NCBI RefSeq assembly: GCF_016342265.1
Contig: NZ_JAEIOS010000009.1
Span: 62,001-126,000, forward strand
DNA: 64,000 nucleotides
Direction of reading: 5' to 3'
Source: Corynebacterium meridianum
Lineage (GTDB): Bacteria; Actinomycetota; Actinomycetes; Mycobacteriales; Mycobacteriaceae
Numbering within the stretch: position 1 is the stretch's first letter; every line of letters begins with the position of its first letter. Shown one piece after another: positions 29,656-38,131 of this stretch. The notes under the pieces are model-generated. The model saw only the letters and a program-made list of their open reading frames with translations. It made no database searches and was not told where the DNA came from. The translations under genes were made by a program, and so were the position numbers.

Positions 29656-30266
29656 CCGGGCGGATACGGATCATCATCGCCGACGATCAGGCACTCGTCC
29701 GGGGCGCGGTCGCCGCGCTGCTGTCCCTGCAGGCCGACATCGAGGTCGTCGCCGAATGCGCGGACGGCGCCGAAACCGTTGACGCCGCGCGACGTCTGGA
29801 ACCCCACGTGTGCCTGCTCGACATCGAGATGCCCGGCATGGACGGACTCACCGCGACGCAGGCGATCCGTGCGCTCCCGAACCCGCCGAAGGTACTCATC
29901 GTCACCACCTTCGGGCGGATCGGGTACCTGAAGCGGGCTCTCGACGCCGGTGCCTCCGGGTTCACCGTGAAGACGGCACCCGCGGGCGAACTCGCGGCGG
30001 CGGTCCGCCGGGTCCACCGGGGGCTCCGGGCGATCGACCCCGTGCTCGCCCGGGAGTCACTGTCCTCCGGAACCAATCCCCTGACCGCACGCGAGTGCGA
30101 CGTCCTCCGACTGAGCCTGACCGGAAACACCATCGCGGGAATCGCCGGACATCTGGGGCTTTCCCCCGGTACCGTGCGCAACCACATCAGTCACGCGATA
30201 GCGAAAACCCACGCCGTCACCCGGACAGAAGCCGCCGTCACCGCCCGCGAACACGGCTGGATCTAG
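29652..30266 (+). CDS. NarL/DesR-type response regulator (first of two)
   Basis: A 204-residue regulator. The receiver domain has IIIADDQALVRG, the phosphorylation site in CLLDIEMPGMDGLTA (about Asp55), VTTFGRIGYLKRAL and the conserved Lys in GFTVK. The C-terminal LuxR-type helix-turn-helix is NPLTARECDVLRLSLTGNT then IAGIAGHLGLSPGTVRNHIS. It lies in tandem overlap with its kinase gene. The ABC ATPase gene starts 95 bases later, behind palindromes that this protein or its paralogue may bind. Confidence 0.92.
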   Translation: MTGRIRIIIADDQALVRGAVAALLSLQADIEVVAECADGAETVDAARRLEPHVCLLDIEMPGMDGLTATQAIRALPNPPKVLIVTTFGRIGYLKRALDAGASGFTVKTAPAGELAAAVRRVHRGLRAIDPVLARESLSSGTNPLTARECDVLRLSLTGNTIAGIAGHLGLSPGTVRNHISHAIAKTHAVTRTEAAVTAREHGWI

Positions 30267-30289
30267 TTCCGCACCCGATCAACGGGCCA

Positions 30290-30317
30290 TGACATCTGTC
30301 ACCTCCAGGTGGTGACA
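30290..30317 (+). promoter_or_regulatory. Double palindrome upstream of the ABC ATPase gene
   Basis: TGACA-TC-TGTCA (30290-30301) overlaps TGTCACC-N7-GGTGACA (30297-30317), both perfect inverted repeats sharing the TGTCA half-site. They end 44 bases before the ATG of the ABC ATPase gene. Such arrays fit dimeric NarL-type regulators like those encoded on either side. Confidence 0.55.
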
Positions 30318-30361
30318 TTCCAGGGATCCGGAACACCCGGCGCGCGGACGACACTGGGGCC

Positions 30362-31312
30362 ATGAGAAGCACAGACCCCACCACACCAGTCATCTCGGTC
30401 TCCGGAGTGACGAGGACCTTCGGATCGGGCGACCGCACGGTCCGGGCCGTCGACGACGTCACCCTGGAGATCAACGCCGGCGAGATCGTCGCCCTGCTCG
30501 GCCCCAACGGCGCGGGCAAGACGACCCTCATCGACATGATCTGCGGGTTCTCCACGCCCGGGGGCGGATCCATCCGGGTGTTCGGACAACAGCCGTCCGC
30601 GGTCACCGGCAGCGGGAGGATCGCCTGCGTCCCCCAGTCGGGCGGGCTCAATCCCTATCTGACGGTGCAGAGGACCCTGCTGCTCATTGCCGCCGCCCAG
30701 GGCGTGGAGACGGGGCGCGTCAACGAGGTCGCCGAACGGACGGGGATCACCGGGCTGATGAAGCGCCGGGTGAAGAACTGCTCGGGCGGGGAACAGCAGC
30801 GCATCAAGTTCGCGGTCTCCCTGATCGCGGATCCCGACCTGATCATCCTCGACGAGCCGACCACGGGCATGGACGCCGGTGCCCGGCGCGAGTTCTGGGC
30901 AGCGATCTCCCGGGACGCGGACGCCGGTCGGACGATCATCTTCGCCACGCACTACCTCGCCGAGGCGGAGGAACACGCCGAACGGATCGTGGTGATGGCA
31001 CACGGGGCGATCATCTCCGACGGATCGGTGCGCGATCTCCTGGGTACCCGGGCACGGACGGTGACGATCGCGGGTGTGCCCCCGGAGGACACGGCCCGCG
31101 CGTGCACCGGTCTGGACGCCCGGGTGGACGGCGACCGCATCACCGTCATACCCGGCCACTCCGATGAACTCGCCCGCCGGCTCCTCCGGATCCCGGACGC
31201 CCGGGACCTGATCATCCACCAGCCGTCCCTCGAACAGGTCTTCCTCGAGCTCACCGCCGAGCCCACGGCGCATCCGGCGGCTGCGGGCGTCGACACGCAC
31301 AGCACTCACTGA
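30362..31312 (+). CDS. ABC transporter ATP-binding protein
   Basis: A 316-residue ATPase. Walker A is GPNGAGKTTLIDMICGF near residues 48-64; the signature is CSGGEQQRIKFAVSL and Walker B is LIILDEPTTGMDAG, followed by the H-loop FATHYLAEAEEHAE. The C-terminal 100 residues form the usual accessory region. It starts after the double palindrome and precedes the permease gene by 13 bases. It is framed by two kinase-regulator pairs, an arrangement seen for envelope-stress or antimicrobial efflux systems. Confidence 0.92.
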   Translation: MRSTDPTTPVISVSGVTRTFGSGDRTVRAVDDVTLEINAGEIVALLGPNGAGKTTLIDMICGFSTPGGGSIRVFGQQPSAVTGSGRIACVPQSGGLNPYLTVQRTLLLIAAAQGVETGRVNEVAERTGITGLMKRRVKNCSGGEQQRIKFAVSLIADPDLIILDEPTTGMDAGARREFWAAISRDADAGRTIIFATHYLAEAEEHAERIVVMAHGAIISDGSVRDLLGTRARTVTIAGVPPEDTARACTGLDARVDGDRITVIPGHSDELARRLLRIPDARDLIIHQPSLEQVFLELTAEPTAHPAAAGVDTHSTH

Positions 31313-31325
31313 AAGGCAGCCGACC

Positions 31326-32087
31326 ATGACAACCACCTTCCTCAACCGCCTCCTCCGCTACACCCTCACCGACATCTCCGTCATGCTCGCCGCGGTGTTC
31401 CTCCCCGTGGCGGTGTACCTGGGCGTCACCTTCGACACCGGCCAGTGGAACGTCCCGGCCGGGCCGGTCGCCAACCTGCACTTCATCGTCGCCATGTCCA
31501 TCGCGCTCTACGGCACCGCGACCGTCGCCGCGAACGAGGGCGCGACGATCACGGCGGAGCGGGACACGAACTGGCTGCGGACCATCGCGCTCACCCGCCT
31601 GGGGATGAACCGCTACGTGGCCGTGAAGCTGCTCATCACGCTGGTGGTGTCCTTCGTGCCGATCCTCGCGATCGCGGCGGTCTCCCCGCTGCGTGGTGCC
31701 GAGGCCCCGGTCGGCATGTGGTTCGCGGTCGGCGCCTGCTGCCTCGTCGGCGCCGTGATCTTCGGTCTCTTCGGCCTCATGATGGGGCTCTGGTTCTCCG
31801 GGTCCACGGTCACCCGCTACATGGGGCTGATCATGATGCTGATCGCGTTCATGGGCAACCTCTTCCTGCCGCTCGAGGGAGTGCTGCTGGACATCGCGCG
31901 CTTCACCCCGATGTTCGGCCCGGGCATGCTCACCCGCTCGGTGATCTGGTATCTGAGTCCCGGCACCGGCGGCGGGGCAGACGACCAGCTGTTCCCGCTG
32001 TGGCAGCTCATCCTTAACATGGGGGTATGGACGCTCATCTTCGTCGCGCTCGCGTGGCTCGATCACCGGAGGGGACTGCGCAGGTGA
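31326..32087 (+). CDS. ABC-2 type permease
   Basis: A 253-residue membrane protein with six hydrophobic segments, including ISVMLAAVFLPVAVYLGVTF, LHFIVAMSIALYGTATVA, LLITLVVSFVPILAIAAV, MWFAVGACCLVGAVIFGLFG, YMGLIMMLIAFMGNLFLPLE and LILNMGVWTLIFVALAWL. EGATITAERDTNWLRTIALT is the cytoplasmic coupling loop. It pairs with the preceding ATPase and overlaps the next kinase gene as GTGA. Confidence 0.9.
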   Translation: MTTTFLNRLLRYTLTDISVMLAAVFLPVAVYLGVTFDTGQWNVPAGPVANLHFIVAMSIALYGTATVAANEGATITAERDTNWLRTIALTRLGMNRYVAVKLLITLVVSFVPILAIAAVSPLRGAEAPVGMWFAVGACCLVGAVIFGLFGLMMGLWFSGSTVTRYMGLIMMLIAFMGNLFLPLEGVLLDIARFTPMFGPGMLTRSVIWYLSPGTGGGADDQLFPLWQLILNMGVWTLIFVALAWLDHRRGLRR

Positions 32088-33166
32088 GTTCCCGGTCCAT
32101 GACCGGCGGGCGGGACCGGATCTCCGTCCCCGCGGCGCTGACCACCGCCCTCTGGCTGGTGTTCCTCGCACCGGCCGTCAGGGAGGCCCTCACCGGGGAT
32201 CACCCGGTGTGGGTGCGGGTGGCGTCCGTGACCACCATCCTCGTCTTCGGTGCTCTCTACGTCGCCCTGTACGGGTTCCTCCTGACGAAGCGGGCATCCC
32301 CGATGACCCGGCGCCGTTCGCTCATGGGTCTGGCCGGTCTGCTCGGGCTCACGGTACTCAACTGGTTCCTCATAGGTCCCACCGCGGTCGGCATGCTCTA
32401 CTACCCGGTCGCGTGGGCCGGGATCGCCCTGCCGATCCTGGTGAGTGCACCCCTGATCGGCGGGTCCGTCGTGGTGTTCTTCCTGGCCGGGATGGAGAAC
32501 CCGGTGCCGATGTCCATCGGGATCGTCATCCTCGGCTGGGCGATGATCCTCACCCAGCACTACCGGTACCTCGGCCTGCGGGAGGCCGAGACGCAGAACA
32601 AGCTCGCGATCCTCACGGAGCGGGAGCGCCTCGCCCACGACATGCACGACACCGTCGGGCAGACGCTGACCGCCGTCACCGTCAAACTCCAGCTCGCCGA
32701 GCGTCTCGTCGACGCGGCACCGGAGGATGCACGCGGTGAGATCGCGGAATCCCGTGAGCTGACCCGGCGGGCGCTGAACGAGCTCCGCAGCGTCGTGGCG
32801 GGACTGCGGGAGTCGTCGCTGGACTTCGAGCTGTCCTGTGCGGCGGACATCCTCGGGGCCGCCGGTATCCGGGCCGATCTGCCCGCGGCCCCGCCGGTCG
32901 ACGAGGACGTGGAGAAGCCGATGGCCTGGGTCGTCCGGGAGGCCACCACGAACGTCGTCCGCCACTCCCGGGCACGGATCTGCCGGGTCACCGTCGGACC
33001 ACGCCGGCTCGTGGTCGCCGATGACGGCACCGGGTTCCGGGCCGACCCGGAGCCGGGCGGCAACGGGCTGAGCTCGATGCGGAGCCGCGTCGAATCATCC
33101 GGCGGGACATTCACCGTGGACAGCGGGGAGAACTCGGGGACGACGGTGGAGGCGACATGGCCGTGA
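32084..33166 (+). CDS. Sensor histidine kinase, DesK/NarX type (second of two)
   Basis: A 360-residue membrane kinase. Hydrophobic segments fill about residues 12-155. The phosphoacceptor motif is LAHDMHDTVGQTLTAVTVKL, with N-box VVREATTNVVRHSRARICRV and G-box VADDGTGFRADPE. The GTG start in a GTGA overlap with the permease gene is preferred over an ATG five codons later. It overlaps its response regulator gene by ten bases. Its similarity to the kinase at 28552, including the motif spacing, points to duplication. Confidence 0.9.
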   Translation: MSSRSMTGGRDRISVPAALTTALWLVFLAPAVREALTGDHPVWVRVASVTTILVFGALYVALYGFLLTKRASPMTRRRSLMGLAGLLGLTVLNWFLIGPTAVGMLYYPVAWAGIALPILVSAPLIGGSVVVFFLAGMENPVPMSIGIVILGWAMILTQHYRYLGLREAETQNKLAILTERERLAHDMHDTVGQTLTAVTVKLQLAERLVDAAPEDARGEIAESRELTRRALNELRSVVAGLRESSLDFELSCAADILGAAGIRADLPAAPPVDEDVEKPMAWVVREATTNVVRHSRARICRVTVGPRRLVVADDGTGFRADPEPGGNGLSSMRSRVESSGGTFTVDSGENSGTTVEATWP

Positions 33167-33777
33167 CAGACAGCATCCGCGTCCTCATCGCGGAGGATCA
33201 GGCGCTCGTTCGGGGAGCGCTCGTGGCCCTGCTCAACCTCGAGCGTGACATCGACGTCATCGCCGACTGCGGCGACGGCACCACCGCCGTCGATCTCGCC
33301 GCCCGACACCGACCCGACGTGTGCCTTCTCGACATAGAGATGCCAGTGATGGACGGGATCACCGCGACCCGGGAGATCCGCGTGCTGGATGATCCGCCAC
33401 GCGTGCTGATACTCACCACCTTCGGGCGGGCCGGGTACCTGCGCCGCGCGATGGATTCCGGGGCCAGCGGCTTCATGGTGAAGGACTCCCCGGCGGAGGA
33501 ACTCGCCGAGGCGATCCGACGCATCCACGCCGGGCTCACCGTGATCGACCCGGCACTCGCCCGGGACTCACTCGCGGCCGGCACCAGCCCGTTGACCGAC
33601 CGTGAGGCGGAGCTACTCCGGCTGGCGCTCACCGGGGCGACGGTGGCCGACATCGCCGCAAGCGTGCACCTGACCCAGGGGACGGTGCGCAACCACCTGA
33701 GTCGCGCGATAGCCAAGACCCACACCGCCAACCGGATGGAGGCCGCCGTCACCGCGCGTGATCTGGGGTGGATCTGA
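33157..33777 (+). CDS. NarL/DesR-type response regulator (second of two)
   Basis: A 206-residue regulator beginning MAVTDSIRVLIAEDQALVRG. The phosphorylation site is in CLLDIEMPVMDGITAT, the conserved Thr is in LTTFGRAGYL, and the conserved Lys is in GFMVKDSPAEEL. The DNA-binding helix-turn-helix is LTDREAELLRLALTGATVAD then IAASVHLTQGTVRNHLS. The recognition segment GTVRNH(I/L)S is nearly identical to that of the first regulator, so both may read the same operators. Confidence 0.92.
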   Translation: MAVTDSIRVLIAEDQALVRGALVALLNLERDIDVIADCGDGTTAVDLAARHRPDVCLLDIEMPVMDGITATREIRVLDDPPRVLILTTFGRAGYLRRAMDSGASGFMVKDSPAEELAEAIRRIHAGLTVIDPALARDSLAAGTSPLTDREAELLRLALTGATVADIAASVHLTQGTVRNHLSRAIAKTHTANRMEAAVTARDLGWI

Positions 33778-33889
33778 CGTGGACTGTTCCCCGGCGCGGG
33801 CACGTTGCGTGGCTGGCGGTCGGGGCGGTCCCGCCGGGATCAACGGTACCCACCCGGCCCCCGATGGTTTCCCGCCACAGGCGAAAGGA

Positions 33890-34555
33890 TCATGGCTGCA
33901 TGACCTTCATCGTGTCGCCCCGGGCGTTCGCCGCGAGAGCAAGATAGAGCTCCGCGCACGCCAGGGCGTCGGTGAGTGCGTTGTGGCTGCGGTAGAACGG
34001 CAACCCGTAGCGGCCGCGCACCCGAGGCAGTCGCAGGTCCTCGCCCCGGGGATAGGTTCCCATGCGTTCCATGTGGCGGCGTTCCACGGCGAAGGTGTCC
34101 ACGATCGGGACGATCAGGTCGGCACCGAAGTGACGCCTGCACGCGTACCCGAGGAACCCCTGCTCCATGTGGGCGTAGTGGACGAGCATGACCCGCCCTG
34201 CGAGCGCGTCCAGCAGCCGGGCCACCGCCTCGGCCGAGTCCTCGCCCGCGGCCACCGCGTCGTCGGTCAGTCCGTGGACGGTGGCGGACTCCCCCACCGA
34301 GGCGTCCCCCTCGGTTCCGCGGAGCACGACGTGTCCGGCTCCGGCGAGGTCGATGGACCGGCCGTCGACCGGGACCCAGCCGATGGACAGCAGCCGGTCC
34401 TTTTCCGGGGTGAGCCCGGTGGTCTCCACGTCGACGGCGAGCAACGGCAACGTGTCCAACTTGTCGGAGGGAACCGGGAAACTGCTCCGGTAGAACTCCG
34501 CCAACGGGCCGGTCGCGGCGCGCATCGTGCGGGAGCGCTTGTCCAGACCGAACAT
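33890..34555 (-). CDS. DEDDh-type 3'-5' exonuclease (DnaQ-like)
   Basis: A 221-residue exonuclease of the DnaQ fold. Exo I is LLAVDVETTGLTPEKDRLLS (Asp and Glu metal ligands), exo II includes VHGLTDDAVAAGEDS and VMLVHYAHMEQGFLG, and exo III is YRSHNALTDALACAELYLAL with the His and Asp. It may act in DNA or RNA repair; it is too short to be a polymerase epsilon subunit with accessory domains. Its ATG shares one base with the stop of the upstream cNMP/CBS gene (TGATG), implying coupling between the two. Confidence 0.88.
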   Translation of the reverse strand: MFGLDKRSRTMRAATGPLAEFYRSSFPVPSDKLDTLPLLAVDVETTGLTPEKDRLLSIGWVPVDGRSIDLAGAGHVVLRGTEGDASVGESATVHGLTDDAVAAGEDSAEAVARLLDALAGRVMLVHYAHMEQGFLGYACRRHFGADLIVPIVDTFAVERRHMERMGTYPRGEDLRLPRVRGRYGLPFYRSHNALTDALACAELYLALAANARGDTMKVMQP

Positions 34556-36411
34556 CAGATGCTCCTGACCGGGTACTTCGTCGCCAGTGCGTTCTGCATG
34601 TTCTTGATGATCTGGAAGGCGTCGCGCAGGTGCTCGGAATCGAGCCTGCCCAGCGCCTTCGGGTTGATGTGGTAGTTCGGCTCCTCGCCCCGCCGGACCT
34701 GCTCCGCCTGCTGCTTGAGGGCGATGGTGTTGAGGAAGTCGAAGGCGTCGATGAGTTCCTCGGCCCCGCCCGTGGACACCGCCCCATGCCCGGCGGCGAG
34801 CTTCAGGCGAGGCCGGGTACCCACGGCGTCGATTCCGCTGGCCAGGGAGAACAGCCGCGCCATCTGGACGATCGCGGCGGTGCCGCCCTTCTTCACGTCG
34901 AGGGTGTTGGCGTACTCCCCGGAGCGGTCCACCACGAGGCCGCGGAAGAGCCCCAGCGGAGGTTCGCGGCGGGCCGCGAGCGCGCCGAGGTGCGCGTGCA
35001 TCCGCTGTGCGCCCCGGGCCTGTTGGACGGCGAAGGCGTGCACCTCCTCGGCGAGTCTCTCCTCACCGTGGATGGCCCGGAAATCGAAGAAGGTCTGCGC
35101 GTGGAGCAGGGCGTCCGGCTCGGGTGCGGTGATCCAGTTGTGGAACGTGGAGATCCACGTCGAGACCGTCATCCGCCAGTCCGGGTTCATCGCCATCATG
35201 TTGCCCGGGCAGAGCACCTGACCGGCGGCGGCCAGGCCCTCGCACACGTAGGTCGCGAGATCCGCGAAGTACTGTCCGTGCTCCGCCTCGTCGAAGGAGT
35301 CGTCGAGCACCATCGCGTTGTCCTGGTCGCTCGCCAGCCCCATGCCCCGGCGCCCCTGCGAGCCGACGACGACGAAGGCGTACGGGACCGGCGGCTCGCC
35401 GAACTTCTCCTCCCCGAGCTGCAGCAGGCGCCTGGCAAGCCCGTCGGCGGCCACGGTGAGCAGCCCGGTGACCTCCTCCGAGCTGGCGCCCCGTTCGATG
35501 AACCGGACGGCCACGTCGTGGGCATTGTCGTAGACCTCCTTCAGCTCCTCCAGGGTGTTGCGCTTGGAGAGGTCCGCGGTGAGGTAGATCGGGTCGTGGC
35601 GCAGCAGCCGCATGATGTCGGAGGAGCTGACCAGCCCGACGAGGCGACCCGAATCGACGACCGGAAGATGGTGGACGCGTCGTTCGGCCATGCGGAGCAT
35701 CGCCTCGAAGGCGGGCATGTCGGATGTCGCCGTCTTCGGTCCCGCCGTCATGATCTCGGTGATCGGTCCGTCCAGGTCCGTTCCCGCGGCGACTCCGCCC
35801 CGCATGTCCCGGTCGGTCACGATTCCCGCCAGGTCTCCACCGCGGGTGATGAGGAGGGACGAGACGCGGTTGTCCTCCATCGTCCGGGCGGCCTCACGGA
35901 CCGAGACACCGTCCTCCACCGACACGGGTTCGGTGACCATGAAGTCACCGACGAGGGTGCTCAGCACGTCGGAGGCGGAGTCCTGCCGCAGGGACGAGGC
36001 CGCCGCGGCGATCCGGGCGGACTGGCCCGAGTAGTAGCGCTGAACCTGGGGATGCTCCTCGGCGAGTTCGATGAACGCCTGGCGCGGCAGGACGAGGAGG
36101 AGGGTGTCCTCGACGGCGATCATGTCGTACCGGGAGGCCGCGTCGTCGCCCACGAGGGTCGAGTAGCCGAAGGTCCTGCCGGCGCCCCGCCGGTCCAGGA
36201 GGATGCCGTCCGCATCGGTGATGTCCACTGCGCCGGACCGGATCACGTGGAGGGTGTCGTTGGTGTCCCCCGTCCCGACGATCGTCACCCCACGACGGAC
36301 ATAGCGCATGTCCATCTGCGCGGGCAGGGCGTCCAGGACCTCATCCGGCAGCTGCGCGAAGGGATCGGTGGCGGCCAGGAAGTCGCGGACCTCATCAAGT
36401 TCAACAGACAT
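34555..36411 (-). CDS. cNMP-binding/CBS/DUF294 nucleotidyltransferase-like protein
   Basis: A 618-residue cytosolic signalling protein. Domains in order are: a cyclic-nucleotide-binding fold (about 10-125, with RRGVTIVGTGDTNDTLHVIR); two CBS domains (about 150-270, with VREAARTMEDNRVSSLLITR and MLRMAERRVHHLPVVDSGRL); a DUF294 nucleotidyltransferase with the GSxGRxxxxxxSDxD motif (VVVGSQGRRGMGLASDQDNA); and the DUF294 C-terminal helical domain. It resembles GlnD-type uridylyltransferases without the HD and ACT domains. I chose the ATG at 36409-36411. Its coupling to an exonuclease gene is conserved in several bacteria as far as I recall; its substrate is unknown. Confidence 0.88.
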   Translation of the reverse strand: MSVELDEVRDFLAATDPFAQLPDEVLDALPAQMDMRYVRRGVTIVGTGDTNDTLHVIRSGAVDITDADGILLDRRGAGRTFGYSTLVGDDAASRYDMIAVEDTLLLVLPRQAFIELAEEHPQVQRYYSGQSARIAAAASSLRQDSASDVLSTLVGDFMVTEPVSVEDGVSVREAARTMEDNRVSSLLITRGGDLAGIVTDRDMRGGVAAGTDLDGPITEIMTAGPKTATSDMPAFEAMLRMAERRVHHLPVVDSGRLVGLVSSSDIMRLLRHDPIYLTADLSKRNTLEELKEVYDNAHDVAVRFIERGASSEEVTGLLTVAADGLARRLLQLGEEKFGEPPVPYAFVVVGSQGRRGMGLASDQDNAMVLDDSFDEAEHGQYFADLATYVCEGLAAAGQVLCPGNMMAMNPDWRMTVSTWISTFHNWITAPEPDALLHAQTFFDFRAIHGEERLAEEVHAFAVQQARGAQRMHAHLGALAARREPPLGLFRGLVVDRSGEYANTLDVKKGGTAAIVQMARLFSLASGIDAVGTRPRLKLAAGHGAVSTGGAEELIDAFDFLNTIALKQQAEQVRRGEEPNYHINPKALGRLDSEHLRDAFQIIKNMQNALATKYPVRSI

Positions 36412-36650
36412 GCAGCAAGTGTATCCGGTGATCGCGGACACACGCAGTCAATTCACGTGATACACGTCTCCAATTCGGTCACAGCGGGTTCATCGAAAAG
36501 CTATCAGCGTTCACTGTGAATTCCCGGATGCACCCTGGTTTCACGCCCCTGATTTTTGTACGCTTACCGCAATCGAACTACATGCGTGGACCACAGGGGC
36601 CCACGCCTGAACCCGGCCGGCCCCCCGACCGTCAACCCGAGGTGATTCGC

Positions 36651-37772
36651 TTGTCCACCGTTCGCGTCCAACCGGGCACTCGTCCATACCCCATCAGGGA
36701 CAACGCCCTACCCCTCGACACGATCGCCGACGATGTCCTGTGCGATGCCGCCTGCACCAACACCCCACGATTCGTCCCCCACGACGACGGGTGGGCACTC
36801 GTCCTGGCAACCACGCAGGGGGCACCCGGCCGCAGCCTTTTCGCGGACGTATCCGGAATCACCGACCGGTCGCGCCTCGAGGCCGGTCTGATGCGCCCAC
36901 ACCCCGAGGTCCCCAAGGTCCGTGCCTGCGTCCTGAAGGTCCCGAAGGGCTGGCGTGGAAGCGTCCGCTACCTGCCCATGGAAGGTGAGAACCCCGTCGC
37001 GCCGACCGGTGCCGCACAGCGCGCCTGGTGGAAGGACCTCATTCGCGGCGCCCTCCTCCCCGAGGGCGAGGAGATCAACCACTCGTCCGCGCCCGCGACC
37101 GTGGTCTCCGCACCGGACGCCGCGATGGACCACGCCACGGGCGAGGAGCCCGGCTGGCCCGCCCGGACAGTGAACATCGAGGCCGCCGAACCGCGGTGCA
37201 TGCGGCTCGTGGAGACCGGTGGCACCGGGGTTCCGCTGGTGGTGTTCGACGGCCCGCTGTTCCACAACGCCGGAGCGATGGCCGCACTGTCCACCCTCGA
37301 CGTGATCCCCTCCCACATCGCGTTCATCATCCACGGCCACGACGTCGAGTCGAGGAACCGCGATCTCGTCCGCAACGACGATTTCACGGCCGCTGTGCTC
37401 GACACCGTGGCCCGGGAGACCGGCGCACCACGGGTCGTCGTCGCGGGTTCGTCCTACGGCGGACTCGGCGCCCTCTACGCCGCCGCCACCAGACCCGAGC
37501 AGGTGGCCGGGGTCATCGCCCTGTCCACACCGTTCTCCCGCTTCGAGGACTGGGAGCTGCTGCGCAAACTCCCGGACCGGATCCGGGTCATCATCGACGG
37601 CGGCGAACTCGAGTGGCTCATGGTGCACGGCTTCGAGCACGCCGAAGACCGCCTGCGCGAACTCGGTGTGAACCACATCGCCAGGAGATTCGTCGGAGGC
37701 CACGACATCGCCTGCTGGCGGCGGCGAATGGCCGAAAACTACGCACTGATCGCCACCGACCTGGGTAAATAG
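36651..37772 (+). CDS. Alpha/beta hydrolase, enterochelin-esterase-like
   Basis: A soluble protein of about 373 residues, with a catalytic C-terminal half. The nucleophile elbow is VVVAGSSYGGLGALYAA, a strand FIIHGHDVESRNRDL precedes it, and the end has the acid/His region VNHIARRFVGGHDIACWRRR. This is the layout of Fes/esterase-D-like hydrolases, whose N-terminal half is a beta domain. The start is uncertain. TTG at 36651 follows GAGGTG at good spacing; GTG 36642, ATG 36582 and GTG 36516 are in frame, but the added residues are proline-rich and non-conserved. No siderophore genes adjoin it. Confidence 0.78.
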   Translation: MSTVRVQPGTRPYPIRDNALPLDTIADDVLCDAACTNTPRFVPHDDGWALVLATTQGAPGRSLFADVSGITDRSRLEAGLMRPHPEVPKVRACVLKVPKGWRGSVRYLPMEGENPVAPTGAAQRAWWKDLIRGALLPEGEEINHSSAPATVVSAPDAAMDHATGEEPGWPARTVNIEAAEPRCMRLVETGGTGVPLVVFDGPLFHNAGAMAALSTLDVIPSHIAFIIHGHDVESRNRDLVRNDDFTAAVLDTVARETGAPRVVVAGSSYGGLGALYAAATRPEQVAGVIALSTPFSRFEDWELLRKLPDRIRVIIDGGELEWLMVHGFEHAEDRLRELGVNHIARRFVGGHDIACWRRRMAENYALIATDLGK

Positions 37773-38131
37773 ATAAATTAGATTTCACTGGCACCGACCC
37801 CGGTTGGTCACGAAGAAGAATCACATCCACGCATCCCTGTTGACACTTGACATATAGGACCGGTTACCCACCACCAAAATAAACCAAACGATTCACCCGG
37901 CCATACAGGGCGGCAAAGCTAGACGATTCACCCACCGGCAAGTAGAAGTGGTTTTGCGGCCATCAAAGCCAGCCGAGCGAATCAAACCAAAATTATACTA
38001 TCAATTCCCCACAAGACCCCTTAAGCCCTGCAACACCCTACCCGAGCCCCACAAGGACACAGAACTGCACATAAATACAGCAGTTCCTTAAGTATATGGT
38101 TCCCATAAGAGAATCGGTGTAGGATGAAAGC
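37773..38131. other. AT-rich intergenic stretch before the 521-residue unknown gene
   Basis: About 360 bases of clearly lower GC. It contains an 11-base direct repeat ACGATTCACCC at 37888-37898 and 37923-37933. I see no gene. AT-rich promoter-like sequence lies just before the next ATG, with AGGATGAAAGC as its ribosome binding site. Confidence 0.55.
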
